From JAGDMS01 sp050015455 (GTDB lineage: Bacteria > Desulfobacterota > Binatia > HRBIN30): 64,000 nucleotides of DNA. Position 1 is the stretch's first letter, and each line of letters opens with the position of its first letter. Shown one piece after another: positions 36,701 through 44,371 of this stretch. Under the pieces are notes generated by a model. The model was given only the letters and a program-made list of their open reading frames with translations, made no database searches and was not told the DNA's origin. The DNA is taken from the NCBI GenBank assembly GCA_050015455.1, contig JBEKBJ010000002.1, positions 1 to 64,000 on the forward strand. The letters run 5' to 3'. A program made the position numbers and the translations under genes.

Positions 36701-38777
36701 CGGTATACGCGTTATCGGGGCTGGCGTTGGCGGCGGCATTGTTGGTGCTCTGGTAGGCGCCCGCAGTGACGGGGAACGCAACGCACGTGCCGGTCCCGTT
36801 CCCGGTGCAGCAATAAGCAGGTGTGTCGGAGCCGGTACAACTGGAGTTGCCGATCGAGGTCGTCCATCCCGTGACGTAGGCGTTGCCGGAGGAATCGACC
36901 GCGATGCCGGTGCCAGAGTCGTAGACGCTGCCGCCGAGGTAGGTCGAATAGAGTAAGTCCGCCGCGCCTGTTCCCGCCGGGTTGAGCTTGGTCACGAAGG
37001 CGTTCTCGGTGGCATTAAGCGTGCTCTGGAAGGCGTTCAGGGTGGGGAAGTCGGCCGAGCCCGTATATCCTGTGACGTAGGCGTTGCCGGAGGAATCAAC
37101 CGCGATGCCGTTGCCAGAGTCGTACACGCTGCCGCCGAGGTAGGTCGAATAGAGCAGTGATGCCGCTCCTGACGCCGACGGGTTGAGCTTGGCCACGAAG
37201 GCGTTAACAAGGCCGGCGTTGGTGCTCTGGAAGGCGCCCGCAGTGACAGGAAACGCCATGCACGTGCCGGTTCCCGCCCCAGCGCAGCAAGTCTGAGGTA
37301 CGCCCGAGCCGGTACAACTGGAGTTGCCGATCGAGCTCGTAACTCCCGTGACGTAGGCGTTGCCGGAGGAATCGACCGCGATGCCGTAGCCAGAATCGCC
37401 GCCGCTCCCGCCGAGGTAAGTCGAATAGAGCAGCGATGCCGCTCCCGACGCCGACGGGTTCAGCTTGGCCACGAAGGCGTTACCAAGGCCGGCGTTGGTG
37501 CTCTGGAAGGCGTTCAGGGTGGGGAAGTTGGTCGACTCCGTATATCCTGTGACGTAGGCGTTGCCGGAGGAATCGACCGCAATGCCGGTGCCATAGTCGC
37601 CGTCGCAGTTATATTCACCACAGAAGACGCCGCTGCCGCCCAAGTAGGTCGAATAGAGCAGCACCGGATCGATCACAATCGGCTTGCTCCGGTCGTAACT
37701 CGCCAGCTTAAAGCCCGCCTCGTCCGCGCCCCGGATCACCCATCCGCCCGCGATCGTTTGCTCCTTGCCGCCTGTAGTCTCCTGATAAATCTCCGGCGCG
37801 TGCTCGATGAGTTGGTTCTTGCCCGCGCTCACGACCAGATCGCCCCGCTTATTCAGCGCGAGCTTGCGGACGCCCTTGAAGCTGAGCCGGATCGCTTTCG
37901 GATCGGCGCCCGGCGCAAGCCGGAAATCGTACTCAAGCCGGGCCTGCTCGCTGCCGTGGTAGATGAGATCGATTCCGGGATAGACCTCCTTGAGCTCGAC
38001 CTTGGCGTAGTTGGGAACATCGGTGTGCCACTGCTTGGGGTCGTTGCCGATGAAATAGTTGGACTTGCCCACCATCCGCTCGAGGCCGCCGATTTGCGAC
38101 GCGCGCGCCGCCCCCTTGAGCGCGATCCGCACCACCGCCGCCTCCGCCTCAGCAGCTTTTTTCCTGTCATTCCTGCGTGTGGCTGCCGCGCGAGAGCCTG
38201 TCCCTTCGACAAGCTCAGGGCGGGCTCTGAGGCCGCCGAAGGAAATCCCCGATGCGGGCCCCCTCGACTTCGGAGACTTCACTCGCGATGACTGAAAAGA
38301 ATCAGGGCGACCGGGGAAAAAAGAGTGTGCGCCTTCCGGCGCGGGCGACCGCATCGCAATCACCGCCTCGCCGGGCGTGATGAACAGCGTGTAACCCTGC
38401 CCGTGCGATAGGAACTTGACCCGCGGATCGCTCTGGCCGAGGTTCGGCTCGAAGCGCATCGGCAGCTTTACGAGCGATAGGTGCGGCGGACGATTCGGCG
38501 CGGAGGGCGCGTGCGACCGTCTGCGTCGGCCCGCCGTTGTCCTGGAGCCCGGTGGGGTCGAGAACGGCTCTTCTCCCAGCTGCTGACCGCCTGGCTGCTG
38601 TGCACCGGGCGGCGCACGGTGACCGACACGCTGCGCTGTCAGTGTGCGGGACGGACAGGTTTCACTGCCAGTGCCCACGACACACGCCAGGGCGCGCGCG
38701 GGCAGAGTGAGACATGGCAGGAGCAGAGCCAGCCCTAAGCCGCTGCATCGCAGTTGACCGCCGAAACGTGTGCTCAT
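33705..38777 (-). CDS. Giant secreted SBBP-repeat / anchor-Q protein
   Basis: A 1690-aa exported protein. Signal peptide ~1-30, an odd Pro/Arg-rich stretch (~32-100), a DUF7948-like domain (~105-390; FEPNLGQSDPRVKFLSHG, YPGIDLIYHG, YDFRLAPGADP), seven SBBP beta-propeller repeats (~395-920; LLYSTYLGGS, GIAVDSSGNAYVTG), a Thr-Pro linker, an anchor-Q beta-helix (~1030-1390), a small Cys knot (~1395-1440) and two Cys-rich C-terminal modules. ATG 38777 has AAGAGG upstream and a clean signal peptide. Residues ~32-100 read fragments of other genes out of frame, and a dispersed repeat (PELVEGTG) is embedded at ~190, so the N-terminus is a recombination mosaic. Likely a surface or biofilm protein. Confidence 0.85.
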   Translation of the reverse strand: MSTRFGGQLRCSGLGLALLLPCLTLPARALACVVGTGSETCPSRTLTAQRVGHRAPPGAQQPGGQQLGEEPFSTPPGSRTTAGRRRRSHAPSAPNRPPHLSLVKLPMRFEPNLGQSDPRVKFLSHGQGYTLFITPGEAVIAMRSPAPEGAHSFFPGRPDSFQSSRVKSPKSRGPASGISFGGLRARPELVEGTGSRAAATRRNDRKKAAEAEAAVVRIALKGAARASQIGGLERMVGKSNYFIGNDPKQWHTDVPNYAKVELKEVYPGIDLIYHGSEQARLEYDFRLAPGADPKAIRLSFKGVRKLALNKRGDLVVSAGKNQLIEHAPEIYQETTGGKEQTIAGGWVIRGADEAGFKLASYDRSKPIVIDPVLLYSTYLGGSGVFCGEYNCDGDYGTGIAVDSSGNAYVTGYTESTNFPTLNAFQSTNAGLGNAFVAKLNPSASGAASLLYSTYLGGSGGDSGYGIAVDSSGNAYVTGVTSSIGNSSCTGSGVPQTCCAGAGTGTCMAFPVTAGAFQSTNAGLVNAFVAKLNPSASGAASLLYSTYLGGSVYDSGNGIAVDSSGNAYVTGYTGSADFPTLNAFQSTLNATENAFVTKLNPAGTGAADLLYSTYLGGSVYDSGTGIAVDSSGNAYVTGWTTSIGNSSCTGSDTPAYCCTGNGTGTCVAFPVTAGAYQSTNNAAANASPDNAYTAFVAKLNPAASGAASLLYSTYLGGSGNIGQGFQGFGPAFRGDYGYGIAVDSSGNAYVTGNTASANFPTLNAFQSTNNVPDAGDSNAGTAFVAKLNPSASGAASLLYSTYLGGSGNNGDSGHGIAVDSSGNAYVTGSTASPDFPTLNGLSYNGEIEAFVAKLNPSASGAASLLYSTYLGGSFWDYGNGIAVDSSGNAYVTGFAWSNNFPTLNAFQSTNNAAANGGSNAFVAELSPATPIPTPTETATPTATATPTATLTTTPTVTPTSTPTQTSTSTPTQTPTATNTPTPTPTNTPTQASTKTPTQTPTATNTPTATPTNTPTRTPTNTPTETATPTPTRALACVVGTGTGVSCTEFALDTCLLGGGTVTFDCGGAATITVTYTKTIRTDTTIDGGSLITISGGNSVGVFSVPAANFTVQNLTIANGSAGSGGGILIGGGTVTVTNSTFSGNSSLSTGNGGGGILNVGTLTVTNSTFSGNSAVYVGGAIYNQRTVTVTNSTFSGNGAGSGGGIFSQGSTLITNSTFSGNSGGGIATDLGTTPPTVINTILAGGCADSGIGGGGITDGGHNLQFPGTTCGTTIGAFDPMLDPAGLADNGGPTQTIALCTGVGSPASCTGVSLAINNGNESVCSTTTGTAPVDNLDQRGFVRPGAGAINCSIGAFEANAAACIANCGDGSGCTSASQCTGGACDSNSCCGQTNDCNDGTSCTAGSQCRSGTCAGGVCAEPTSTPAATPTATPTNTPTGTPMATPTPTATPEAMVPPNSSTDTCEDTVAQNIKKLVVCTANCQTKEAGYALKNQSFDEMACEGMCRAAYDEAQWAVLLRTTTVNKKRVPICPACLGLTAQNGLADSATSVVHQLDGQIYCAGTIGFASGNPGFVPPDKNTGACEDTVSRNVRTLARCITSCQKKEADAALKKETFDVRACEGTGTRISCRAAYDKAEAAVLAKTATVNGQKVAICPSCLDATAEGALANAMISFIGQTSDGQIYCAGTVPLP
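33714..34420 (-). repeat. Duplicated Cys-rich C-terminal module (copy in the SBBP gene)
   Basis: Same two-module segment as 29356-30075, in the same orientation, with a short in-frame deletion (the second ACE region reads ACEGMCRAAYDEAQ). The two paralogous ends are ~4.35 kb apart and could recombine. Confidence 0.75.
36005..37660 (-). repeat. SBBP repeat array
   Basis: Seven in-frame repeats of roughly 180-280 bp, each coding for a propeller blade containing GIAVDSSGNAYVTG and FVAKLNPSASGAASLLYSTY. Blade-to-blade nucleotide identity is high, suggesting recent amplification or gene conversion. Two blades carry a Cys-containing insertion (SIGNSSCTGS ... CCAGAGTGTC / CCTGNGTGTC). Confidence 0.85.
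38203..38219. repeat. Dispersed palindromic repeat, copy 1
   Basis: CCTTCGACAAGCTCAGG inside the coding region of the SBBP gene. Related CCTGAGC-x-GTCGAAGG words lie at 51936-51953 and 59733-59749. In this gene it reads as PELVEG, a translation often seen where this repeat invades genes. Confidence 0.65.
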
Positions 38778-39024
38778 CGGGCACCTCTTTTCCACCGATA
38801 TCTCCCAGACAGGCCGCTGCCCGGCGTGTGTGGTTGGCAAATCGAGGCTCGCACGCTTGCCCCCGACGAGACCGTCGTATCCCGCGTGCAGGCCACCGGA
38901 CGTCATCCGAGGCCGATCATGTTGACATACGGTCGCGGTGATTACACCCTACACCCTGTGGCGTCAACCAAAATCGTCACAGTGGCCGTACAAATCACGC
39001 AAGAGATGACCAATGTCAGTGTGG

Positions 39025-39044
39025 ACTCCGTAAACTTACGGAGT
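39025..39044. promoter_or_regulatory. Perfect palindrome, probable operator of an XRE-type regulator
   Basis: ACTCCGTAA-AC-TTACGGAGT: a perfect 9-bp inverted repeat with a 2-bp centre. It sits 70 bp before a fragment of an XRE-type antitoxin gene. Palindromes of this kind are typical autoregulatory operators of antitoxins, so it is probably the surviving operator of a decayed toxin-antitoxin locus. A 2-nt loop argues against a terminator. Confidence 0.5.
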
Positions 39045-39113
39045 TTTGACCTCACAGACGGTCACCATCCTTCCCCCGTCCTTCCTCCCGAATCGCAATC
39101 ACCGTCATCGGCG

Positions 39114-39269
39114 CAGCGGATCGGTGTCGCCAGAGCCGTCATCTCCGACTTTGAGGACGACGACTTCGAGGGCGACGCGCTCGGGCTCCTCCAATGGATC
39201 GCTGGCGCACTCGACAAGACCGTCGAGATCTGCGTAATGCCGCGGAAGACCAAGCGGCACGCCGCGTGA
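39114..39269 (+). pseudogene. Truncated XRE-family antitoxin
   Basis: The last 51 codons of a plus-strand frame encode QRIGVARAVISDFEDDDFEG, then DALGLLQWIAGALDKTVEI and a basic tail. This fits the second half of an XRE helix-turn-helix antitoxin (recognition helix VARAVISDFE, then LGLLQ-x-IA-x-ALD). The first helices are missing; upstream codons are unrelated. No toxin gene is adjacent. Confidence 0.5.
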
Positions 39270-39275
39270 GCAGTC

Positions 39276-39374
39276 CACCGATCGTCTCTGCGGACCCGCG
39301 CAGTCGGAATCTACGGCTTTGTCAGCACTCGGCGATCAAACCGCCACCGTATCCGTCCCAATGCCGGCCCGCAC
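39276..39374. repeat. ~100-bp repeat shared with 45004-45101 (copy 1)
   Basis: Covers the last codons and downstream flank of the GH108 gene, starting CACCGATCGTCTCTGCGGAC. A second copy with ~85% identity (by eye) occurs at 45004-45101, where the gene body is absent. The non-coding flank is better conserved than the coding end. Confidence 0.65.
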
Positions 39375-39863
39375 CGTCTGCACTCGGTTGAGCCAGCCCT
39401 TCAGGAACCGCGACTGGTCAGGCCGGGCCTCTACAATCTCTCGGTAGAACTGCGCCCGTTCGTTACAGAGCGCTTGGGCGAGTTGCGCCGGGTCGCGGGC
39501 GGCGACTGCTGCGAGAGTACGAGGTCCGATAATGCCGTCCACTGCCACCCTGACCGCCGCCTGGAGAAGACGCGCCGCGCGCGCCACGCCCACATTCACG
39601 CAGGAATCGAAGTGGACGGCATCGAGCGGCTCACGCAGGTCAGCACATTTTCCTGGGATCCAGTACTGGTCGTAGTAGATGCGCCGGACCTCATCGTCCG
39701 TGATGTTGGCCACCGATTGCGGCAGGGCATCGATCGACGCCCGAAAACGGTCGTACGTGGCTTGCGTGATCCCCTGGTTGGTGGCGCCGCCCCGGTCGGC
39801 CGGATCGTCGACGAATCCCCCCTCCAGATCGAGCGTAAGCGCCAAAGCCTTGTCGAAGCTCAT
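39336..39863 (-). CDS. GH108-family lysozyme (N-acetylmuramidase)
   Basis: A 175-aa peptidoglycan hydrolase. The N-terminal GH108 domain carries the catalytic Glu in LDLEGGFVDDPADRGGATNQGIT and continues through YYDQYWIPG and FDSCVNVG; the C-terminal part (VDGIIGPRTLAAV, FLKGWLNRV) matches the peptidoglycan-binding unit usually fused to it. There is no signal peptide, as in phage endolysins, which need a holin; no holin or phage gene is adjacent. ATG at 39863 has only a weak ribosome site. A degraded copy of its 3' end lies at 45.0 kb. Confidence 0.88.
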   Translation of the reverse strand: MSFDKALALTLDLEGGFVDDPADRGGATNQGITQATYDRFRASIDALPQSVANITDDEVRRIYYDQYWIPGKCADLREPLDAVHFDSCVNVGVARAARLLQAAVRVAVDGIIGPRTLAAVAARDPAQLAQALCNERAQFYREIVEARPDQSRFLKGWLNRVQTVRAGIGTDTVAV

Positions 39864-40232
39864 CGCTACCTGCGCCTGGGCTTATCGTGGTCTGCTCATG
39901 GAGCGCATGAAACACGGTACTGAGTATGTGGCGACACCCCAGCCACATGTTGGCAGGCTGTAGCATGGGAAGCTGGGGATCGGCAACAAGGGTTTCACTT
40001 TACCGTCTGCATCCGCGCCAACGCTGCCAAAGACACGAGGCACCGACTTTGCCCAACGATTCGGAAGGTCGGCCATGGGAGCCCGGCGTGAGGGCACGGC
40101 TCCACTATGCGCGCCTTTTGGGGCGGCCGGGCTGTGAGCCCGCCTTTCTCGGCAAAGCCCCCTGGATCGCAGGTTAACAACGCCCCGCCGTGGATTTTCG
40201 CTCGCAGAAGGGCTTGGCCAACCCTCCGCAAC

Positions 40233-40458
40233 GGCGGAGGCGGGGGTGAACGGCGTGGTCAGACCCGTCGCAACGAATGTATGCCTAAGATTTCGCTGTC
40301 CGCGTCATTACTATGGCTGAGGCGGGGGGAAACAGCTTGGTCGGACGCGTTGCAACCAATGCGTGCCTAAGATTTACGCTGTGCGAAGCGTCCCGACGGC
40401 GGAGGCGGAGGTGAACGGCGCGGTCAGGCCCGTCGCAACGGATGCGTGCCTAAAATTC
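40233..40458. repeat. Three direct repeats, ~82-bp period
   Basis: Copies at 40233-40294, 40315-40375 and 40398-40458 share GGCGGAGGCGG...GAACGGC..GGTCAG.CCCGTCGCAACG.ATG..TGCCTAAGATT. The first is preceded by a 7-bp hairpin (CCTCCGC/GCGGAGG). The inter-copy segments (~20 bp) are unrelated in sequence. No coding frame is conserved across the three copies. Confidence 0.75.
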
Positions 40459-40532
40459 AGGCGTTCCAGGGCTCCACACTGAAAAAACTCGATCGGATAC
40501 GGGCGCCGTACTACACCCTAGGTGTTGTGTAC

Positions 40533-40647
40533 CATAGCCTGAGGTTGCCTTCTTCCGGCTACCCCAGGCCGCAAGCGCGGCGCGTGTTCGCCCTGGGTAG
40601 CCGCCGAAAAGACGCGGCAAGGGTCCGCGACCCAACCCAGGGCTATG
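40533..40647. repeat. Nested inverted-repeat element
   Basis: Outer arms CATAGCCTGAGGTTG (40533-40547) and CAACCCAGGGCTATG (40633-40647) are nearly complementary. Inner arms CGGCTACCCCAGG (40556-40568) and CCCTGGGTAGCCG (40591-40603) pair with a one-base bulge. The element could fold into a long cruciform or RNA hairpin; it resembles interspersed palindromic repeats seen in large bacterial genomes. Confidence 0.6.
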
Positions 40648-41180
40648 TTGCGCAACGCCTTCGGCGTAGGGCTGTGTCTGTCGAAGCATTGTGATTGTTC
40701 AGCACACTGTGAAGCGGTCAGCAAGCAGTTCTCCGCTTTGATTGTTCAATCTTGTGAACTCTCCATGATGTCAACTTCACCAGCTTTTCGGGGGCCTTGC
40801 CCCACAAGAGCGGGCTGGGAGTAGCCCGGCGAAAGGCGCGGTGTTCTGAAGTCGGCGTGCCCTCACGTTGCGGCTCGATGGTTAATGTAGGCCACGTTTT
40901 GTGGGCAATTTCGCTGTGTTCAGCCTTCCGCACTCGTGGTGAAATGGTGGCGAACCATTTGTGAGTGGAAATCCGGCAGGTGACCGCTCCACCGGTGTTG
41001 CCGCACATAGCAAGGGCAGGCTTCTATGGTGTATCCAGTGCCCAGCCGGTACTCACGTGGCACTAGTACGAAATAAACTTACAATGATGTACAGTCGGCC
41101 AAAGATCGACGCGCCGTATGGCGCACAATGGTTTGGCAAGTGGTTTGCACAGCGACGCCCTCTCAGAAAGGAGAGGCGGT

Positions 41181-41903
41181 ATGTCTACAATTGCGGTAGG
41201 CAAGGGTACAACCCGGCAACTCAATGCCGGCGTGGCAATTCTGGCCGCAGCGCGGACGGTGGACACAAGGCTGATCAAGGATCGGCTGGCGGCGTTCGAT
41301 CGGGCGCAGCACGGCTACGTGCAGGCGCAGGCGAAGGTGCAGCAGGCCGAAGCGGAGGTGGAGAAGGCGCACGCGCAGTTCCTGACCGAGCAGCAGAGCG
41401 TGGTGGACACGCTGGCGCGGGCGCTGGTGGCCGACGGGCAGCCGCTGCGGGATCCGTTTGCGGCCTTTGGAAATCTGCACACGGGGGCGCTCATGCGTTT
41501 GGCGCCGGCGGATGCGGCCAAGGCGTTGCCGGAGCTGGTGGCGGCGATACGCCGCAGCAAGGCCTTGGGCAAAGGGACGCTGCAGGCCGTGCAGAGCGCG
41601 GAGAAGGTGACGCGCGGCATGGAGCCGGCGTTGGCGCGTTTGGAGACGCTGCGCACGGCGGCGCGCGACGCCCGCGCCACCCGTGACGCGGTGGCGCAGG
41701 CGTGGGAGCTGGCACTCGGCGCCCTCAAGCGCGGGGCACGCGCCGCGGCCGACGATGGCGCACCGAACTTGTACGCCACCCTGTTCGAGCGGCCAGCGCG
41801 CGCGTCCACGAAGGCTTCAAAACCAACCCCACAACCGTCACCGGAACCTCCCTCCCCACCGGTGACAGCTCCGGCGCCGGCGCCCGAACCGGCGACGTCG
41901 TAA
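41181..41903 (+). CDS. Coiled-coil hypothetical protein with Pro-rich tail
   Basis: A 240-aa soluble protein. Residues ~45-95 are a strongly predicted coiled coil (Ala/Gln/Glu-rich: QAQAKVQQAEAEVEKAHAQF), ~95-200 is helical and basic, and the last ~35 residues are almost all Pro, Ala, Ser and Thr (PTPQPSPEPPSPP). GGAGAGG lies five bases before ATG 41181, which I chose over an upstream ATG at 41118. I recognise no family. A role as a scaffold or DNA-associated protein is possible but unsupported. Confidence 0.65.
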   Translation: MSTIAVGKGTTRQLNAGVAILAAARTVDTRLIKDRLAAFDRAQHGYVQAQAKVQQAEAEVEKAHAQFLTEQQSVVDTLARALVADGQPLRDPFAAFGNLHTGALMRLAPADAAKALPELVAAIRRSKALGKGTLQAVQSAEKVTRGMEPALARLETLRTAARDARATRDAVAQAWELALGALKRGARAAADDGAPNLYATLFERPARASTKASKPTPQPSPEPPSPPVTAPAPAPEPATS

Positions 41904-42177
41904 ACCAACGGCGGCACGGCTCGAGCCCCTGGGCCGTGCCGCCGGCAGCCCATTCGCACCGTAATCGGCTAATGAAATTGGCGGTGCTCTCCGCCTGTGT
42001 CAGGTTGGCGGCCAGGTTCTCGCGGCTGGCCTCGCCACGCAACGTGTAGAGCACCCCGAGGCTGTAGGCGAAGCCCAGCAGGATGAGCAGCAGGAATGAC
42101 CCGAAGGCCATGAACAGGCTGCGCCGAGGAGTCAACTCCTTCCTGCCGTATCGCCGGCTCACGTCAACGGGGTTCAC
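41725..42177 (-). CDS. Single-pass membrane protein, 3' end overlapping the coiled-coil gene
   Basis: Starts with GTG overlapping the stop of the QAAP-repeat gene (GTGA), so probably co-translated. Residues ~22-47 form one membrane helix (LFMAFGSFLLLILLGFAYSLGVLY), followed by a polar region. The first ~85 residues look coding; the remainder (to 150 aa) overlaps the convergent coiled-coil gene antisense and is Arg-rich, so a nearby frameshift may have extended the frame. Function unknown. Confidence 0.45.
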   Translation of the reverse strand: MNPVDVSRRYGRKELTPRRSLFMAFGSFLLLILLGFAYSLGVLYTLRGEASRENLAANLTQAESTANFISRLRCEWAAGGTAQGLEPCRRWFTTSPVRAPAPELSPVGREVPVTVVGLVLKPSWTRALAARTGWRTSSVRHRRPRRVPRA

Positions 42178-43931
42178 ATACTCTGCTGAACCTCCGCCTC
42201 CGCCCTGTCAGCATCCTGCTGTTGCTGGTCGAGTTGAACCGTGGCGTCTGTGTCCGGCTGTGCCTGGCCTTCTTCTACCGGCCTTGGATCCGCAGGCGGA
42301 CCGCTCACCATTCCATTCTTGCCTTGATTGTCCGCGAGCGTCTGAAGCCCCGCGTCAATCTTCTGCCGGAAGTCGTTGTGCATGTCCTGCAGATCCTGCA
42401 GGGGCAAGGCGAGTTGCGTTCCGGGCTGGCAGTCATTGGTCTGGCTGCTCGTGACCAGTACCTGGACGTTTTGATTCGCATCGGGTGTATTCGCGATCCG
42501 CGTCAGAACGTCGCCGGAGGAGAGGGAACATGTCGTACCGTCAGCGGTTGGCTGGCTGAGTGTGTTCGAGACGATGAACGTCCGCACTTTGGGGTCGAGC
42601 GCTTCCGGTACCTGATCGTTGCTCGGTGCCGCTGCCGGCTGTGGGGGGTTGGCAGCGGCTTGTTCCGCTGCAAGCTGCACTTTCACCTCGTCGGCAATCG
42701 CCTGCTTCGTTTCCGGCGTAAGTGCGGCGCCATTGGCGTTCGTGTCCTTCGACACGTAGACCGCAGGAGCGGCCGCTTCCGCCTGGGCGTTGGCCGGTGC
42801 CTGAGCTTCGTAGCCGGCCCGCAGAGTTTCGGCGAGCAGGAAGTCCGTCAGCCAGAGCGCCGGGTACGGATACACGGGGTACGGCCTGAAGTAATATCCA
42901 TAGTAGCCGTACCAAGGATCTGCGGCCCAACCCCATCGCCACGAGACCGGCACTGCCCACGGATTGTAGGCCCAGCCATAAAATGCGGGTGCGTAGTAGT
43001 AGGGCGGCACATAACCGTAGTAGGCGAGACCGCGGTAGTGATAGCCGCGATAGACAACCGCATAGGGGTGACCGCCGTACACGTACGTCCGCCTCATGTA
43101 GGGCCGTCCGCCATGCTCGAACGGACGTTCCACGAAGCCGCGGTGTGCTCCCACGACGACCACTCGGCCGCCGCCGCTGAGATGGGTCTCAACGATCCGG
43201 CCACCACGTGGGCCATGATTGATCACCATACCGCCGGAATGAATCGATCTCACACCGCCGTCGGCACCGAACCTCGCTTCTGCACCGCCGCGCGTCCTGA
43301 GGCTCGTCAGCTGGCCCTTGTTTCCCGTGTGGAATTCGCTGCCATTCGGGGCTTTGTAGATGGTACCACCCCTGTTGTCGCGCTTCGCTATCGCGCCGTG
43401 CGGCGGAGTGAAAGGCTTGACCTGCCGTTGTTGGGGTGCGGCATGCTGTGGTTGCGGCGCGGCATGTTGTTGTGGCGCGGCTTGCCGTCGTTCGGGTGCG
43501 GCCTGGCGTTGTTGCGGTGCGGCCTGCCCTTTTTGCGGCGCGGCCTGCCGTTGTTGCGGCGCGGCATGCTGTGGTTGCGGTGCGGCGTGCTGCGGTTGCG
43601 GCGCGGCATGCTGTGGTTGCGGCGCCGCCTGCCGTCGTTCGGGCGCGGCCTGCCGTTGTTGCGGCGCGGCATGCTGTGGTTGCGGCGCGGCGTGCTGTGG
43701 TTGCGGCGCGGCGTGCTGTGGTTGCGGCGCCGCCTGCCGTCGTTCGGGCGCGGCCTGCCGTCGTTCGGGCGCGGCCTGCCCTTTTTGCGGCGCGGCGTGC
43801 TGCGGTTGCGGCTTCTTCTCCTTCTCCTTCTCATTGTTCTGAGCCCAGGCCGATCCTGAAACGACCAGCAAGGCCAGCACAAATGCAAGCCAATTCCTGG
43901 CGGTCTTATGCCCTGTTTGGTGGTATCTCAT
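42174..43931 (-). CDS. Secreted QAAP-repeat, Tyr-rich surface protein
   Basis: A 585-aa exported protein. Signal peptide ~1-31 (ending SGSAWA), then ~130 residues of an 8-aa repeat (QPQHAAPQ / ERRQAAPQ), then a Gly-rich domain (~185-290; GGTIYKAPNGSEFHTG, GGRIVETHLSGGGRVVVV), a Tyr/Trp/Pro-rich hydrophobic stretch (~290-375; GYHYRGLAYYGYVPPYYYAP), and an acidic, Gln-rich C-terminus with two Cys (TTCSLSSGD, TNDCQPGTQ). GAGGA precedes ATG 43931 by five bases. It is probably cell-wall or outer-membrane associated. No enzymatic motif. Confidence 0.72.
   Translation of the reverse strand: MRYHQTGHKTARNWLAFVLALLVVSGSAWAQNNEKEKEKKPQPQHAAPQKGQAAPERRQAAPERRQAAPQPQHAAPQPQHAAPQPQHAAPQQRQAAPERRQAAPQPQHAAPQPQHAAPQPQHAAPQQRQAAPQKGQAAPQQRQAAPERRQAAPQQHAAPQPQHAAPQQRQVKPFTPPHGAIAKRDNRGGTIYKAPNGSEFHTGNKGQLTSLRTRGGAEARFGADGGVRSIHSGGMVINHGPRGGRIVETHLSGGGRVVVVGAHRGFVERPFEHGGRPYMRRTYVYGGHPYAVVYRGYHYRGLAYYGYVPPYYYAPAFYGWAYNPWAVPVSWRWGWAADPWYGYYGYYFRPYPVYPYPALWLTDFLLAETLRAGYEAQAPANAQAEAAAPAVYVSKDTNANGAALTPETKQAIADEVKVQLAAEQAAANPPQPAAAPSNDQVPEALDPKVRTFIVSNTLSQPTADGTTCSLSSGDVLTRIANTPDANQNVQVLVTSSQTNDCQPGTQLALPLQDLQDMHNDFRQKIDAGLQTLADNQGKNGMVSGPPADPRPVEEGQAQPDTDATVQLDQQQQDADRAEAEVQQSM
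43430..43830 (-). repeat. 24-bp tandem repeat (QAAP units)
   Basis: About sixteen in-frame 24-bp units of two alternating types (CCGCAACCACAGCATGCCGC-like and CCCGAACGACGGCAGGC-like). The third-position pattern keeps all other frames open too, which produces long spurious frames on both strands. Confidence 0.85.
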
Positions 43932-44015
43932 TTGATCCTCGCTTTCTGCCTGGTGCGCAACAATTGGTTGGAAAACGCTGAAGCATTGGAGCCCGGACGT
44001 GCTGTTGGTGCCCAA

Positions 44016-44371
44016 GTCCTTTCCTCAGGCAGTCCATCCATGGCTCTTGTCTCATAGCGTAACGCGATGGACGAGTCCACAGCACCGCTGTGCTTAGCAC
44101 GACTGCCTCGGCAAACACGCCAGCGACATCACCGTGTGATTCCCCGATGTGCCGTCGATCATCTTCAATGTCAGCCGATCACGCTTTGCGACCAGCAACA
44201 CATAGCCTATCGCCCTCGTGAGGGATGCCAGGCGTGCCAGGCCAATTGCGCTTTGACCCGGGTCCCGCACCGGTTCGGTGTAGCAGCCGCAGAACGAAAT
44301 GCGAGCGTATGGCAAAGGACGTTGCGCAGTGAAGGCGGTCGGGACCTTCGGAGGGACCCGCACTTTGGGGG
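44016..44371. other. Intergenic region
   Basis: About 355 bp. It contains the right copy of the 41-bp repeat (44069-44109). A minus-strand frame (IGLARLASLTRAIGYVLLVA..KRDRLTLKMID) looks partly coding, perhaps a decayed gene end, but lacks start support and a recognisable family. Confidence 0.4.
44069..44109 (+). repeat. 41-bp direct repeat, right copy
   Basis: Begins GGACGAGTCCACAGCACCGC; 38 of 41 bases match 27531-27571 in the same orientation. Here the internal hairpin CACAGC-acc-GCTGTG is perfect; in the left copy one A-T pair becomes G-T, so RNA pairing is preserved. Confidence 0.75.

Larger units (their letters stand above)
39864..41180. other. 1.3-kb gene-free region with structured repeats
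   Basis: No convincing gene on either strand. It holds three ~61-bp direct repeats (40233-40458) and a nested inverted repeat (40533-40647). A TACAAT at 41080-41085 is a possible -10 for the downstream coiled-coil gene, without a good -35. The Arg-rich frames here look like chance. Confidence 0.55.

Noticed and set aside
38754..39269. Full-length 171-aa regulator
   Set aside because: Only the last ~51 codons resemble an XRE protein; the first part overlaps the SBBP gene start and upstream region and has no family resemblance.
39336..39863. Prophage suggested by the endolysin-like gene
   Set aside because: No capsid, portal, tail, terminase or holin gene nearby; GH108 genes also occur singly in bacterial chromosomes.
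42222..43859. 545-aa plus-strand open frame
   Set aside because: Antisense to the QAAP-repeat gene; the 24-bp units open all frames. The sense protein has a signal peptide and ribosome site, this one has neither.
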